A DNA stretch of 51,322 bases, taken from Spirochaetales bacterium (lineage in GTDB: Bacteria > Spirochaetota > Spirochaetia > Treponematales > UBA12059). A program made the position numbers and the translations under genes. Positions 1-7,406 of this stretch are shown here, piece by piece. Location: NCBI GenBank assembly GCA_016926955.1, contig JAFGNN010000063.1, positions 1 through 51,322 of the forward strand. The letters run 5' to 3'. The notes under the pieces were generated by a model that saw only the letters and a list, made by a program, of their open reading frames with translations, had not been told where the DNA came from and made no database searches. Within the stretch, counting starts at the first letter, position 1; every line of letters begins with the position of its first letter.

Positions 1-186
1 ACTCCTCGCGGGCGCGCGAGGCGATTCGAGGCCGCCTGATTGCCGTGATGGCGACCGGTCGGCGGCGGCGCGAAGGCGAAGCCCGTTCGGGAAGGTGGAC
101 GGGGGTGGGGGCGGAGCGCCCGCCCGGACGGCGAAGCCCCTTTTCCCCCTCCCCCGTCACTGTCCCGGCGGCTACGGTTTCAAGCT
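1..186. other. GC-rich flank downstream of purC, no gene seen
   Basis: The short open frames here look like chance frames in GC-rich DNA. A small hairpin (GGGCG-gag-CGCCC near 109-121) lies downstream of purC on the minus strand but lacks a following T-run, so I do not call it a terminator. Confidence 0.4.
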
Positions 187-1176
187 CTATGCCACGTGCC
201 CGCGGACGATATCCGCCGCGCTTTTCGCGAGCGCTTGCGGGTCGAGGTCCACGGGGACGAATTTTTCGCCGGTGATGGCCTCGAAGGCGCGGACGTAGCG
301 GAGGGCGGTCTCGACGCGAAGATCGTCGGGAATGGCAGGCGGCTCCCCGTCGCCGGACCAGCCGTGCTCCATGAGCCAGCGGCGGAAGGCTTCCTTGTCG
401 AGCTCGCGCTGCGCGTCGCGGGCGGTGAAGCGTTCGGCGTAGCCGTCCGCGTACCAGTAGCGGCTCGAGTCGGGGGTGTGAATCTCGTCGGCCACCACGA
501 GGCGGCCGTCGACGAGGCCGAATTCGTACTTGGTGTCCACGAGTATCAGGCCGCGCCGGGCGGCGAGCTCCTGCCCGCGGCGGAACAGGGACAGAGCTGC
601 CCGCTCGACCTCGGCCCAGAGCTCGCGCTCCACGATCCCCGACGCGACGAGCTCCGCGCCGGAGACGGGACGGTCGTGGCCGGAAACTTCCTTGGTCGAG
701 GGGGTGATTATCGGGACGGGGAATTTCTCGTCGCGCTCGAGGCCGGAGGGCAGGACGAGGCCGGAGACGGGGCGCCCTTCGCGATAGTCGCGCCAGGCGG
801 AGCCGGAAAGGTAGCCTCGCACGACCACCTCGACCGGCAGCATGTCCGCCTTGCGGACCAGGGCGCAGCGGCCGGTAGCCGCGGTGACGTCAAGGCCGCC
901 GGTTTCATCGGGTGCGACCAGGTGGTTCGGCACGAGGTCCGCCGTCTCGCGGAACCAGAAGGCGGCGATCCGGGCGAGTACCTCGCCTTTGAAAGGGATG
1001 GTGGAAAGGACGCGGTCGAAGGCGGAAATGCGGTCAGAGGCGACGAGGAGGAGGCGCTCCTTGCCGGCGACGACGTCGCGGACCTTGCCGCGGTAGACGG
1101 GGAGGCCGGCCGCGGCCTCCTCGCCCAAGGACCCGAGGGTCCGTTCGAGCGCGGCCGCGGCGACCTCGGCCCTCAC
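187..1176 (-). CDS. purC: Phosphoribosylaminoimidazole-succinocarboxamide synthase
   Basis: SAICAR synthase joins CAIR and L-aspartate using ATP, a step of de novo purine synthesis in the cytosol. The 329-residue protein has the N-terminal GKVRD motif near residue 29, the family motif RGYLSGSAWRDY, and the LILVDTKYEFG and HTPDSSRYW blocks, in normal order for the longer PurC type. The start is GTG at 1176. It overlaps the clpP stop by four bases (GTGA), so the two genes are probably translationally coupled. The word GGGACAGAGCT occurs inside the gene at 588-598, but it encodes a stretch that fits the family (LSLFRRGQ), so this copy may be chance. Confidence 0.95.
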   Translation of the reverse strand: MRAEVAAAALERTLGSLGEEAAAGLPVYRGKVRDVVAGKERLLLVASDRISAFDRVLSTIPFKGEVLARIAAFWFRETADLVPNHLVAPDETGGLDVTAATGRCALVRKADMLPVEVVVRGYLSGSAWRDYREGRPVSGLVLPSGLERDEKFPVPIITPSTKEVSGHDRPVSGAELVASGIVERELWAEVERAALSLFRRGQELAARRGLILVDTKYEFGLVDGRLVVADEIHTPDSSRYWYADGYAERFTARDAQRELDKEAFRRWLMEHGWSGDGEPPAIPDDLRVETALRYVRAFEAITGEKFVPVDLDPQALAKSAADIVRGHVA

Positions 1177-1796
1177 GCCCCGAGCTCCTCGCGCCTGGTC
1201 ACGACCCGCGAGACGAGACCGTAGGCGATGGCCTCCTCGGCGTTCATCCAGTAGTCGCGGTCGGTGTCGCGCGCGATGCGCTCGAGGCTCTGGCCGGTCT
1301 CCTCGGCGATGATGGCGTTGATGCGCTGCTTGGCCCGCTCGAGCTCACGGGCGTGGATCTCGATGTCGGTGGCCACTCCGCGCATGCCCGAGAGGGGCTG
1401 GTGTATCAGATAGTGCGAGTTCGGAAGGCCAAGGCGGCGCTCTTTCGGGGCGGCGAGCAGGATCAGGGCCGCCGCGCTGGCCACGAGGCCCATACCGACG
1501 ATTATGACCGGGGGCTTCACGAAGCGGATCATGTCGAAGATGGCGAAGCCCGCGTCGACATCCCCGCCGGGCGAGTCGATGAAGAGCTTGATCGGGTCGG
1601 TCTCGGACATGGCCTCGAGCATGAGCAGGCGCGAGACGATCTTCTCGGCCTGGTCCTTGTCCACCTCGCCCGAGAGCAGGATGGTCCGGGTCTTGAGGAA
1701 CTTCTCGGCCAGCGGATCGGGGCCGGCCGGGCGCTCGGTCTTTTCGTCTTCCTCGTCGGCACGGGGGCGGGCGAACTGGCTGCTCGTCATGGTCAC
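1173..1796 (-). CDS. clpP: ATP-dependent Clp protease proteolytic subunit
   Basis: ClpP is the serine-protease chamber of Clp proteases and works with an ATPase partner such as ClpX or ClpA. The catalytic triad is visible: Ser107 in GLVASAAA, His132 in LIHQPLSG and Asp181 in DTDRDYWM. Length is 207 residues. The N-terminus has a charged extension of about 25 residues before the fold. A GTG at 1796 has AAGGAG six bases upstream, while the ATG two codons later is twelve bases away, so I prefer the GTG. ASAAA replaces the commoner ASMGA around the serine. It heads a two-gene unit with purC. Confidence 0.93.
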   Translation of the reverse strand: MTMTSSQFARPRADEEDEKTERPAGPDPLAEKFLKTRTILLSGEVDKDQAEKIVSRLLMLEAMSETDPIKLFIDSPGGDVDAGFAIFDMIRFVKPPVIIVGMGLVASAAALILLAAPKERRLGLPNSHYLIHQPLSGMRGVATDIEIHARELERAKQRINAIIAEETGQSLERIARDTDRDYWMNAEEAIAYGLVSRVVTRREELGA

Positions 1797-1830
1797 GCTG
1801 GACTCCTTGCGTTCGTTGTCGATGGGTTTG

Positions 1831-1836
1831 AGTATA
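1831..1836 (-). promoter_or_regulatory. Candidate -10 element of clpP
   Basis: The minus strand reads TATACT about 35 bases upstream of the clpP start, in otherwise GC-rich DNA. I see no good -35 partner, so this is tentative. Confidence 0.25.
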
Positions 1837-1874
1837 CCGAAAACGGCCGGGGGCGGCTATCGAGCTCCCGAGAG

Positions 1875-2066
1875 GGGACGGAGCTCACAGGTGGCTGTCG
1901 AGCTGCCGCGAGGGACAGAGCTCACCTGCGGCTATCCCCTTGCCGTGAGGGACAGAGCTCTCACGCGACTGCCGATCCCCCGCAAGGGACAGAGCTCGCG
2001 CTCGCAACGTGCCGTGAGGGACAGAGCTCTCACACGACTGCCGATCCCCCGCAAGGGACAGCGCTC
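1875..2066 (+). repeat. Array of six GGGACAGAGCTC words, mostly 37-bp period
   Basis: Copies of the 12-mer start at 1875 (one mismatch), 1912, 1949, 1986, 2018 and 2055 (one mismatch). Start-to-start spacing is 37, 37, 37, 32 and 37 bp. The array lies in the 480-bp divergent region between clpP and the thioredoxin-like gene. The spacers are GC-rich. Each word contains the palindrome GAGCTC. Confidence 0.9.
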
Positions 2067-2073
2067 ACGCTCG
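1941..2073 (+). repeat. Two tandem copies of a 69-bp unit
   Basis: The blocks starting at 1941 and 2010 match over about 64 bases with roughly three differences. Each contains two of the GGGACAGAGCTC words. The array therefore grew at least partly by duplication of a two-word unit. Confidence 0.85.
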
Positions 2074-2140
2074 GTATTGGTCCCGACGAACCTGCGCATC
2101 CCGGGAACGAATCAAGCTATCGAGGGTGCATCGTGGTATC

Positions 2141-2172
2141 CATAACATAGCATATTTGTTATATTCAAATCG
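2141..2172 (+). promoter_or_regulatory. AT-rich island, possible promoter of the thioredoxin-like gene
   Basis: A run of A and T about 105 bases upstream of the gene at 2277 stands out in a GC-rich background and includes TATATT-like hexamers. I cannot assign a clear -35/-10 pair. Confidence 0.25.
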
Positions 2173-2276
2173 AAGGTGCGCCAGCGACGGAAGCGCATCA
2201 GAGATGATCTGATACCGAGTCCGGTCGGGTCAGCCGTCGAATCGGCGCCGCCCCGGACCCTGGCAAGGAGTTTCAC

Positions 2277-2903
2277 ATGAAGACCGCTACCCTCGCCGCC
2301 CTGGCAGGTCTGTCCCTCATGCTCGCCGCCTGCGCGCCGAAGCCGACGCCGGCCATCGACGGGGCGACCCCTCCGCAGTCCGCAAGCTCCGGCGAGAGCC
2401 CGGCCCTCATCCCAGACGCGAGCACGTCGAAACCCTGGTACGCCGACAGGCTCGAGACTCTCGGCTTCTTCGTCTTCCCGGAGCCGGTCGCGCTGCCCCC
2501 CTTCACCCTGCCCGGCTACCCCTCGGGTTCCGTGGACTCCTCCAAACTGGCCGGCAAAGTGACCTTGCTCAACTTCTGGGCCACCTGGTGCCCGCCCTGC
2601 AAGCAGGAGATGCCCTCCATCGAGGCGCTCTGGAAGAAGATGCGGGGCGAGGCCTTCGACATCGTCGCGATCAGCGTGCAGGAGAGTCGCAAGACCGTCG
2701 AGACCTTCATGAAGGAGTATCCCTATACCTTCCCGATCTACCTCGACGAGTCCGGCGCTGTCTCCGGCATGTTCGTGAGCCAGGGCATCCCGACCACCTT
2801 CATCCTCGACAAGACGGGCATGGTGATAGCGGGCACGGTCGGCGGCCGCTCGTACGACGGTCCCGAGCTCGTGGCCTTCTTCAAGGAACTGGCCGCCAAA
2901 TGA
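2277..2903 (+). CDS. TlpA/ResA-type thioredoxin-like lipoprotein
   Basis: A membrane-anchored thiol-disulfide oxidoreductase acting outside the cytoplasm. Residues 1-19 form a lipoprotein signal ending in the lipobox LAAC (Cys19). The mature part has a thioredoxin fold with the active site WCPPC (Cys105, Cys108). It ends with GIPTTFILDKTG, the usual cis-proline region. Length is 208 residues. AAGGAG lies six bases before the ATG. Its stop overlaps the start of a CcdA-type gene, so the two probably form an electron relay: CcdA passes reductant from cytosolic thioredoxin across the membrane to this protein. The final target (cytochrome maturation or protein thiols) is not shown. Confidence 0.92.
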   Translation: MKTATLAALAGLSLMLAACAPKPTPAIDGATPPQSASSGESPALIPDASTSKPWYADRLETLGFFVFPEPVALPPFTLPGYPSGSVDSSKLAGKVTLLNFWATWCPPCKQEMPSIEALWKKMRGEAFDIVAISVQESRKTVETFMKEYPYTFPIYLDESGAVSGMFVSQGIPTTFILDKTGMVIAGTVGGRSYDGPELVAFFKELAAK

Positions 2904-4018
2904 TGACGGAAGTCCCCGGGCTCGCGGCCGCCTTCGCCGCGGGACTGCTCTCGTTCCTCTCCCCCTGCGTCCTGCCCCTCGTGCCCGGCTATCTTTCGTT
3001 CATCACCGGCCGGAGCGCCTCTTCGATCAAGGCCGGAGAGGTCTCGAAGCCGCTGGTGTTCGTCCGAACGGTCTTCTTCGTGCTCGGCTTCACGGTGGTT
3101 TTCGTCGCCCTCGGCTTCGCCTTCCGCGGAGCCTTCGCCATCGGAGGCGCCCGCCGGACCTTGACCATGGTCGCCGGCGCCGTCGTCGTGCTGTTCGGCC
3201 TCAACACCCTTTTCGAGTTCGCGCGCTTCCTGGAAATCGAGAAGCGCTTCCATCCGGTCAAGGGGAAGGGCGGCCCCTTCGGCGCCTTCCTGCTCGGCGT
3301 CGCCTTCTCGGCGGGCTGGTCTCCCTGCGTCGGCCCCATGCTCGGCTCGATCCTGCTCTATGCGGGGCGCTCGGGCACGACGGTCCAGGCAGCCTCCCTG
3401 CTCGCCTCCTACACCATCGGATTCTCCCTGCCCTTCCTGGCGGCGGGCCTCTTCTTCGAGCGGACCAAGGGGCTCCTGGACTTCTTCAAGCGCCACGGAC
3501 TCGCCGTGCGCGTCGTGTCGGGACTCCTGCTCGTCGGCCTCGGCCTGGCCATGCTGCTCGGGCAGCTGAGCCTGCTCAACGGCGTCTTCGCCCGCGCGGG
3601 TTGGGCAATGAAGGAAGCTGCCGCGGAAAATCCCGAAGCTGCCCGGCTCTGGGCGCTCGGTGCCTACGCCCTGCTGTTCTGCCTCTCGACCCTGCTCGCC
3701 CTCGCCAGGGACAGGAGGGACAGAGCCCGCTTCAATGCGCGGAATGGCGAAGCGACGACCGAGAACACGATGGACACGGGAAAGCCAGGGGACAGACCTC
3801 ACGTTGAAGCGGCAGCATCGGGGACAGACCTGCGAGGCAGGCCGGATGCCCGGGACTCTTCCACCACCTCCGCGGACAATCCCGCCGGGCGCCGTACTTC
3901 GCTGTGGCACCCCGCGCGCCTTTTCTTCATGGCGCTGCTGGCGCTCGCCGCGGCCGGCGAGCTGGCGGGCTGGTGGAGGACGGCGGAAATCCTCGCGGGC
4001 TGGCTCCTGTTCCAATAG
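2900..4018 (+). CDS. ccdA: CcdA-type thiol-disulfide transporter with a repeat-derived tail
   Basis: An inner-membrane protein of the CcdA/DsbD-beta family that carries reducing equivalents outward. The two redox cysteines are in FLSPCVLPLVPG, in the first membrane segment, and in SAGWSPCVGPML, about 115 residues later. The ATG at 2900 overlaps the upstream TGA (ATGA); a second ATG follows directly. The 372-residue protein is longer than a typical six-helix CcdA. After about residue 270 comes a hydrophilic, low-complexity linker, then a last membrane helix near residues 335-370. Three copies of the GGGACAGA(C/G)C word lie in the linker DNA (3717, 3789, 3821) and are read in different frames, giving GDRP and GTDL. 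The linker therefore looks like inserted repeat DNA that kept the frame open. Confidence 0.88.
   Translation: MMTEVPGLAAAFAAGLLSFLSPCVLPLVPGYLSFITGRSASSIKAGEVSKPLVFVRTVFFVLGFTVVFVALGFAFRGAFAIGGARRTLTMVAGAVVVLFGLNTLFEFARFLEIEKRFHPVKGKGGPFGAFLLGVAFSAGWSPCVGPMLGSILLYAGRSGTTVQAASLLASYTIGFSLPFLAAGLFFERTKGLLDFFKRHGLAVRVVSGLLLVGLGLAMLLGQLSLLNGVFARAGWAMKEAAAENPEAARLWALGAYALLFCLSTLLALARDRRDRARFNARNGEATTENTMDTGKPGDRPHVEAAASGTDLRGRPDARDSSTTSADNPAGRRTSLWHPARLFFMALLALAAAGELAGWWRTAEILAGWLLFQ
3717..3831 (+). repeat. Three GGGACAGA(C/G)C words inside the ccdA coding region
   Basis: Copies at 3717-3727 (GGGACAGAGCC), 3789-3799 and 3821-3831 (GGGACAGACCT) lie in the part of ccdA that encodes a poorly conserved linker. 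Confidence 0.85.
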
Positions 4019-4030
4019 GAGCCTTCGGCG

Positions 4031-6088
4031 TCACCCCGCGCCGCGTACGATACGGGCGAGGAATCCGCGCCAAGCGCTTCGCTTTCCGGAGTTCCGCGCC
4101 TGGGCGCCCGTACCGCACGGAAACACGAGGATGGCGTCGAGGGTCTTGAGGCGACCGTCCAGCTCCCCGAGCAGCGGTTCGAGCGCGCGGTTCCCTGCTC
4201 TCGGCGCGACCAAGGCCACCATGGCGCGTTCATCCCGCCTGGCGTCCAACGCGCGCAATCCGACGCGCGCCTCCATATCCGAGAACTGGATGGAAGACCC
4301 CAGCGGATGCCCCTCGAGCGCGCTGCGAGCGGCCTCGAGACCTGCGCCCGTCCCGAAGACCCGCGGCGCCACCTTGAGCTGCCGCGCGATGCCCGCGAGG
4401 GCGAGGACGCATCCCTCGAAATCAGGCTCGGCTTCTGCGCCCGGCGCCAGGATGAGTACCATGCGCGCGGCGGTCCCGGGCGGCGCGGACAGGCGGGCGG
4501 CGAACACGCGCGGCCCCCCGCCCGGCAACAGCTGGTCGAGCACCCTCCTCATGCCGGAATCGAGGAAGGACTTCCGCGTCCGCCAGCCGATCACGATTTC
4601 CGTCGCCCTGAATTCAGCGGCGGCGTAGCCGAGTCCCGTGGCGACGTCGATGTCGGCCCTGTAGGCTGTCGCTACGCCCAGCCCGGCGGCGACCCCCCGG
4701 TCCGCCACGACGGAGAGGTTCCGCTCCGCCTCGGCGACGGCCTTCGGGTCGCTCGATACCGCAGGCACTATGCTCACCGCCTTCAGGGTTCCATCGCCAC
4801 GAAGCGTCATCGCGAGATCGAGCAGACGGCTCGCGCTTTCCGGATCCCCGACACCCAGAAGCAGCCTTCGCCCCGCGGGATCCGGTCCGGCCGACGCCGC
4901 GCGTTCGGCGGCCAGCTTCCGTCCTGCAGTCTGAACCGACGCCGAACCGACCAGGACGGTGACGAGGATCATTACTATGGTTCCGTTCAATACCGCCGCG
5001 CCGAATATGCCGAGATCGTAGGCGACCAGGACCGCGGCCAGGGTTGCCGCGGCCTGGGGCACCGACAACCCGAACACCACGCCGCGCCGGGCGCGCGACC
5101 AGCGGGAAAGCTTCTGGATCAGGAAAGCCGCCAGCCATTTCGAAACGATGACGCAGCAAGTCATGAGCGCGGCCACCGCGAGCGATTCCAGGTCGGTCAC
5201 GAGGACACGCGGGTTCACGAGCATGCCGACCGAGAGAAGGAAGGCCGGTACGAAAACCGCGTTTCCGAAGAATTCCAGTCGATTGGCCAAGGGCGATACG
5301 GGCGGAATGTGCCGGCCGACGGCCATGCCCGCGAGGAAGGCGCCGATGATGGGCTCGACGCCCGCCAGTTCCGCGAGCAATGCCGAAAGGAACAATACGG
5401 CAAGGGAAAAGAGGAACTCGAGATCCTCGTGCCGCGCGAGCTTGCCGTAAGCCCAAGCCGCCGCCCGCGGCAGGACGAAGAGTTCGAAGGCGGTGAACGC
5501 CGCGAAGGCGAGCGACATGCGAAGGGCCGTCTCCGCGCCGAATTCCCCGCGCCTCGCGCCCGCGATCACCGCCAGCACGAGCAAGGCGGCGACGTCCGTG
5601 ATGATGGTCCCGCCGACCGTGACGCCGACCGCGTCATCTCCGGTAATGCGCAGGCGGGAGGCGACCGGATAGGCCAGCAGGGTATGCGAGGCGAACAGCG
5701 AAGCCAGCAGTATCGACTGCGCGACATCGAAGCGCAGGACCAGGAGCCCCGCGGCGATTCCGATGCCCATGGGCACAGCGAAGGTAAGGAAGCCGAACAG
5801 GAAGCTGCGCGAGCGGTACCGCCGGAAATCGTTGCCGTCGATCTCGAGCCCGGCTATGAACATCAGGAAGAGGATGCCCACCGAGGCGAACAGCTCGATG
5901 ACGCGGTCGCGTTCGAGGACGCCGAGCGAGAAGGGACCGAGCGCGACGCCGACGGCGATGAGGCCGACGATCTCGGGGAACCCGAAGCGCCGCGCCAGCG
6001 CGGGAACCAGGAGCGCGCAGGCGACGATTACCAGGAAGATCGCGATCGGATCATGCAAGGGCAATGAAAGGAAGTGTCCGGACGGCAA
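4031..6088 (-). CDS. CPA2-type cation/proton antiporter with soluble C-terminal tail
   Basis: A Kef/NapA-like Na+(K+)/H+ exchanger. Residues 1 to about 390 form a membrane domain of some twelve hydrophobic segments, with family motifs such as FPEIVGLIAVGVALGP, FMFIAGLEID-like text and GGTIITDVAALL, where an acidic residue for ion binding is expected. Residues from about 400 to 685 are soluble. They resemble two universal-stress-protein-like halves rather than the usual TrkA-N domain. The start at 6088 gives MPSGHFLSLPLHDP; I did not find a strong ribosome binding site. The gene converges on ccdA with only 12 bases between stops. Ion specificity cannot be read from the sequence. Confidence 0.85.
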   Translation of the reverse strand: MPSGHFLSLPLHDPIAIFLVIVACALLVPALARRFGFPEIVGLIAVGVALGPFSLGVLERDRVIELFASVGILFLMFIAGLEIDGNDFRRYRSRSFLFGFLTFAVPMGIGIAAGLLVLRFDVAQSILLASLFASHTLLAYPVASRLRITGDDAVGVTVGGTIITDVAALLVLAVIAGARRGEFGAETALRMSLAFAAFTAFELFVLPRAAAWAYGKLARHEDLEFLFSLAVLFLSALLAELAGVEPIIGAFLAGMAVGRHIPPVSPLANRLEFFGNAVFVPAFLLSVGMLVNPRVLVTDLESLAVAALMTCCVIVSKWLAAFLIQKLSRWSRARRGVVFGLSVPQAAATLAAVLVAYDLGIFGAAVLNGTIVMILVTVLVGSASVQTAGRKLAAERAASAGPDPAGRRLLLGVGDPESASRLLDLAMTLRGDGTLKAVSIVPAVSSDPKAVAEAERNLSVVADRGVAAGLGVATAYRADIDVATGLGYAAAEFRATEIVIGWRTRKSFLDSGMRRVLDQLLPGGGPRVFAARLSAPPGTAARMVLILAPGAEAEPDFEGCVLALAGIARQLKVAPRVFGTGAGLEAARSALEGHPLGSSIQFSDMEARVGLRALDARRDERAMVALVAPRAGNRALEPLLGELDGRLKTLDAILVFPCGTGAQARNSGKRSAWRGFLARIVRGAG

Positions 6089-6169
6089 CGGGAACCTCCG
6101 CGCGGCTGACGCGCCGCTTTGCCATTATCCGCTTCGCCCGAGCCGATCGTGCGTCACAAGCCGTGAAGC

Positions 6170-6865
6170 TCAGGCTCCGAGCATGAAATCCACGAGGGCG
6201 CGGGCGTGCAGCAGGGTGGTGTCCCAGTAGGGAACGGCCAGGTCCCCGTCGCGCATGGCCAGCGGAAGCTCGGTGCAGCCCAGGATTATGCCTTCCGCTC
6301 CGGCTTCCGCCAGCGAAGCCGCTATCTCCTTGAGCCGCGCGGTCGTACGTGGATCGAGGATTCCGCGGCAGAGTTCGCCGAAGATGCAGCGATCCACCTC
6401 AAGCCGGTCCGCGCGTTCCGGGACAATGGCCTCGATGCCATGCCGCTCGCGCAGCCTGTCGCGGTAGAAGGCTTCTTCCATGGTGAACACGGTGCCGAGC
6501 AGCCCGGCGCGCCGGATTCCGGCGGCCTTCATCGCGGTGGCAGCGGCGTCGGCGATGTGGATGAGGGGCAATCCGCTCGCCGCCTCGAGCGCGGCGGCGA
6601 ATTTGTGCATGGTGTTGGTCGCGAGCGCGAGCGCCTCCGCGCCGCCGTCCCGGAGACGGACCGCCTCGCGGACCAGGTCCGCGCGGATGCCGTCCCAGTC
6701 GCCGGACTTCATCCGCGCGGCGAAGGGTCCGAAATCGACCGAGGAAAGGAGTACGCGCGCCGAGGAAAGCCCCCCGACCCTCGCGGAAACTTCATCGTTC
6801 ACGATCCGGTAGTACTCGGCCGTGGATTCCCACGACATGCCGCCGATGAGCCCGACGAGCCTCAA
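6170..6865 (-). CDS. Aspartate/glutamate racemase family protein (YgeA-like)
   Basis: An amino-acid racemase of the Asp/Glu/hydantoin racemase fold, 231 residues. It begins MRLVGLIGGMSWEST, the expected N-terminus of the YgeA/RacX group, which supports the unusual TTG start at 6865. The C-terminal catalytic cysteine is in GCTELPL. The first catalytic position, in ATNTMH, is a threonine instead of cysteine; this is known from the YgeA branch, which has broad substrate range, so it does not imply inactivity. The TTG overlaps the TGA of the upstream phosphoribosyltransferase gene. That junction lies within a copy of the GGGACAGACCT word. Likely substrates are L/D-amino acids for cell wall or catabolism. 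Confidence 0.88.
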   Translation of the reverse strand: MRLVGLIGGMSWESTAEYYRIVNDEVSARVGGLSSARVLLSSVDFGPFAARMKSGDWDGIRADLVREAVRLRDGGAEALALATNTMHKFAAALEAASGLPLIHIADAAATAMKAAGIRRAGLLGTVFTMEEAFYRDRLRERHGIEAIVPERADRLEVDRCIFGELCRGILDPRTTARLKEIAASLAEAGAEGIILGCTELPLAMRDGDLAVPYWDTTLLHARALVDFMLGA

Positions 6866-7404
6866 GGTCTGTCCCCGCCGCGCGCCAGCGCGTCATGCTC
6901 GTCGATGTCGGGCGCGTCCCACGGATACTTGATCCAGCGGTCCTCTACCTCGAGGCCCTTCCAGTAGCGCGTCACCTCGGGGGGAAGCTCCTCGCGCTTG
7001 GGCTTCCGCTTGTCGTGGAGCACCGCCACGGCGACCTCGGCCGGCGCGTGCCGCAGGAGTTCGCGCACGCAGTAGGCCAGGGTCGAGCGCGAATCGTCCA
7101 CCTCGTCCACGAGGAGTATCCGTTTCCCGCCGAGCTTCCGTTCGGCCTCCTCGATCCACTGCACGGTACGCGGGTTGTCGGTGGGCCGGTCCTCGTCGTC
7201 GTAGTACGAGACACCGACCGCCAGGATGGGCCGGTCGAGGAAGGTGCGCAGCATGCGCGCGGGAATGAATCCGCCCGAGCCGATGGCGACGATCAGGTCG
7301 GGCGACCAGAGCGACGCCTCGATGCGCTCCGCGATGGAGCGCACCGTGCGGTGGATGTCCTGGTAGGTGAAGCGGTACGGCGCCGGGTCCGTGGATTCGG
7401 CCAT
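6862..7404 (-). CDS. Phosphoribosyltransferase domain protein (purine salvage type)
   Basis: A type I phosphoribosyltransferase of 180 residues. The PRPP-binding loop is ILLVDEVDDSRSTL near the middle. Before it, LIVAIGSGGFIPARML is the usual first loop, and SYYDDEDRP is the flexible segment. Family resemblance is to xanthine/hypoxanthine-guanine phosphoribosyltransferases, but the exact base is not shown. The ATG at 7404 lies two bases after the M42 peptidase stop, so the genes are in one transcript. The last four codons (GDRP plus stop) are made of the GGGACAGACCT word at 6865-6875. The open frame continues upstream, but that part overlaps the peptidase gene and is not coding. Confidence 0.85.
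   Translation of the reverse strand: MAESTDPAPYRFTYQDIHRTVRSIAERIEASLWSPDLIVAIGSGGFIPARMLRTFLDRPILAVGVSYYDDEDRPTDNPRTVQWIEEAERKLGGKRILLVDEVDDSRSTLAYCVRELLRHAPAEVAVAVLHDKRKPKREELPPEVTRYWKGLEVEDRWIKYPWDAPDIDEHDALARGGDRP
6865..6875 (-). repeat. GGGACAGACCT word at a gene junction
   Basis: On the minus strand the word reads directly into TTGA, which is both the stop of the phosphoribosyltransferase and the start of the racemase. Confidence 0.85.
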
Positions 7405-7406
7405 GC

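Noticed and set aside
1875-2066. CRISPR array
   Set aside because: Repeats are only 12 bp, spacers share sequence through duplication, and there are no cas genes nearby.
1504-2150. Plus-strand frames running through the 37-bp array
   Set aside because: They read the repeat (TELT, GQSS patterns) and the clpP complement; no family or start signal.
4307-6067. A 586-codon plus-strand open frame
   Set aside because: It is antisense to the well-recognised antiporter gene and rich in Arg, Glu, Asp and Gly, as expected for the complementary frame of GC-rich coding DNA.
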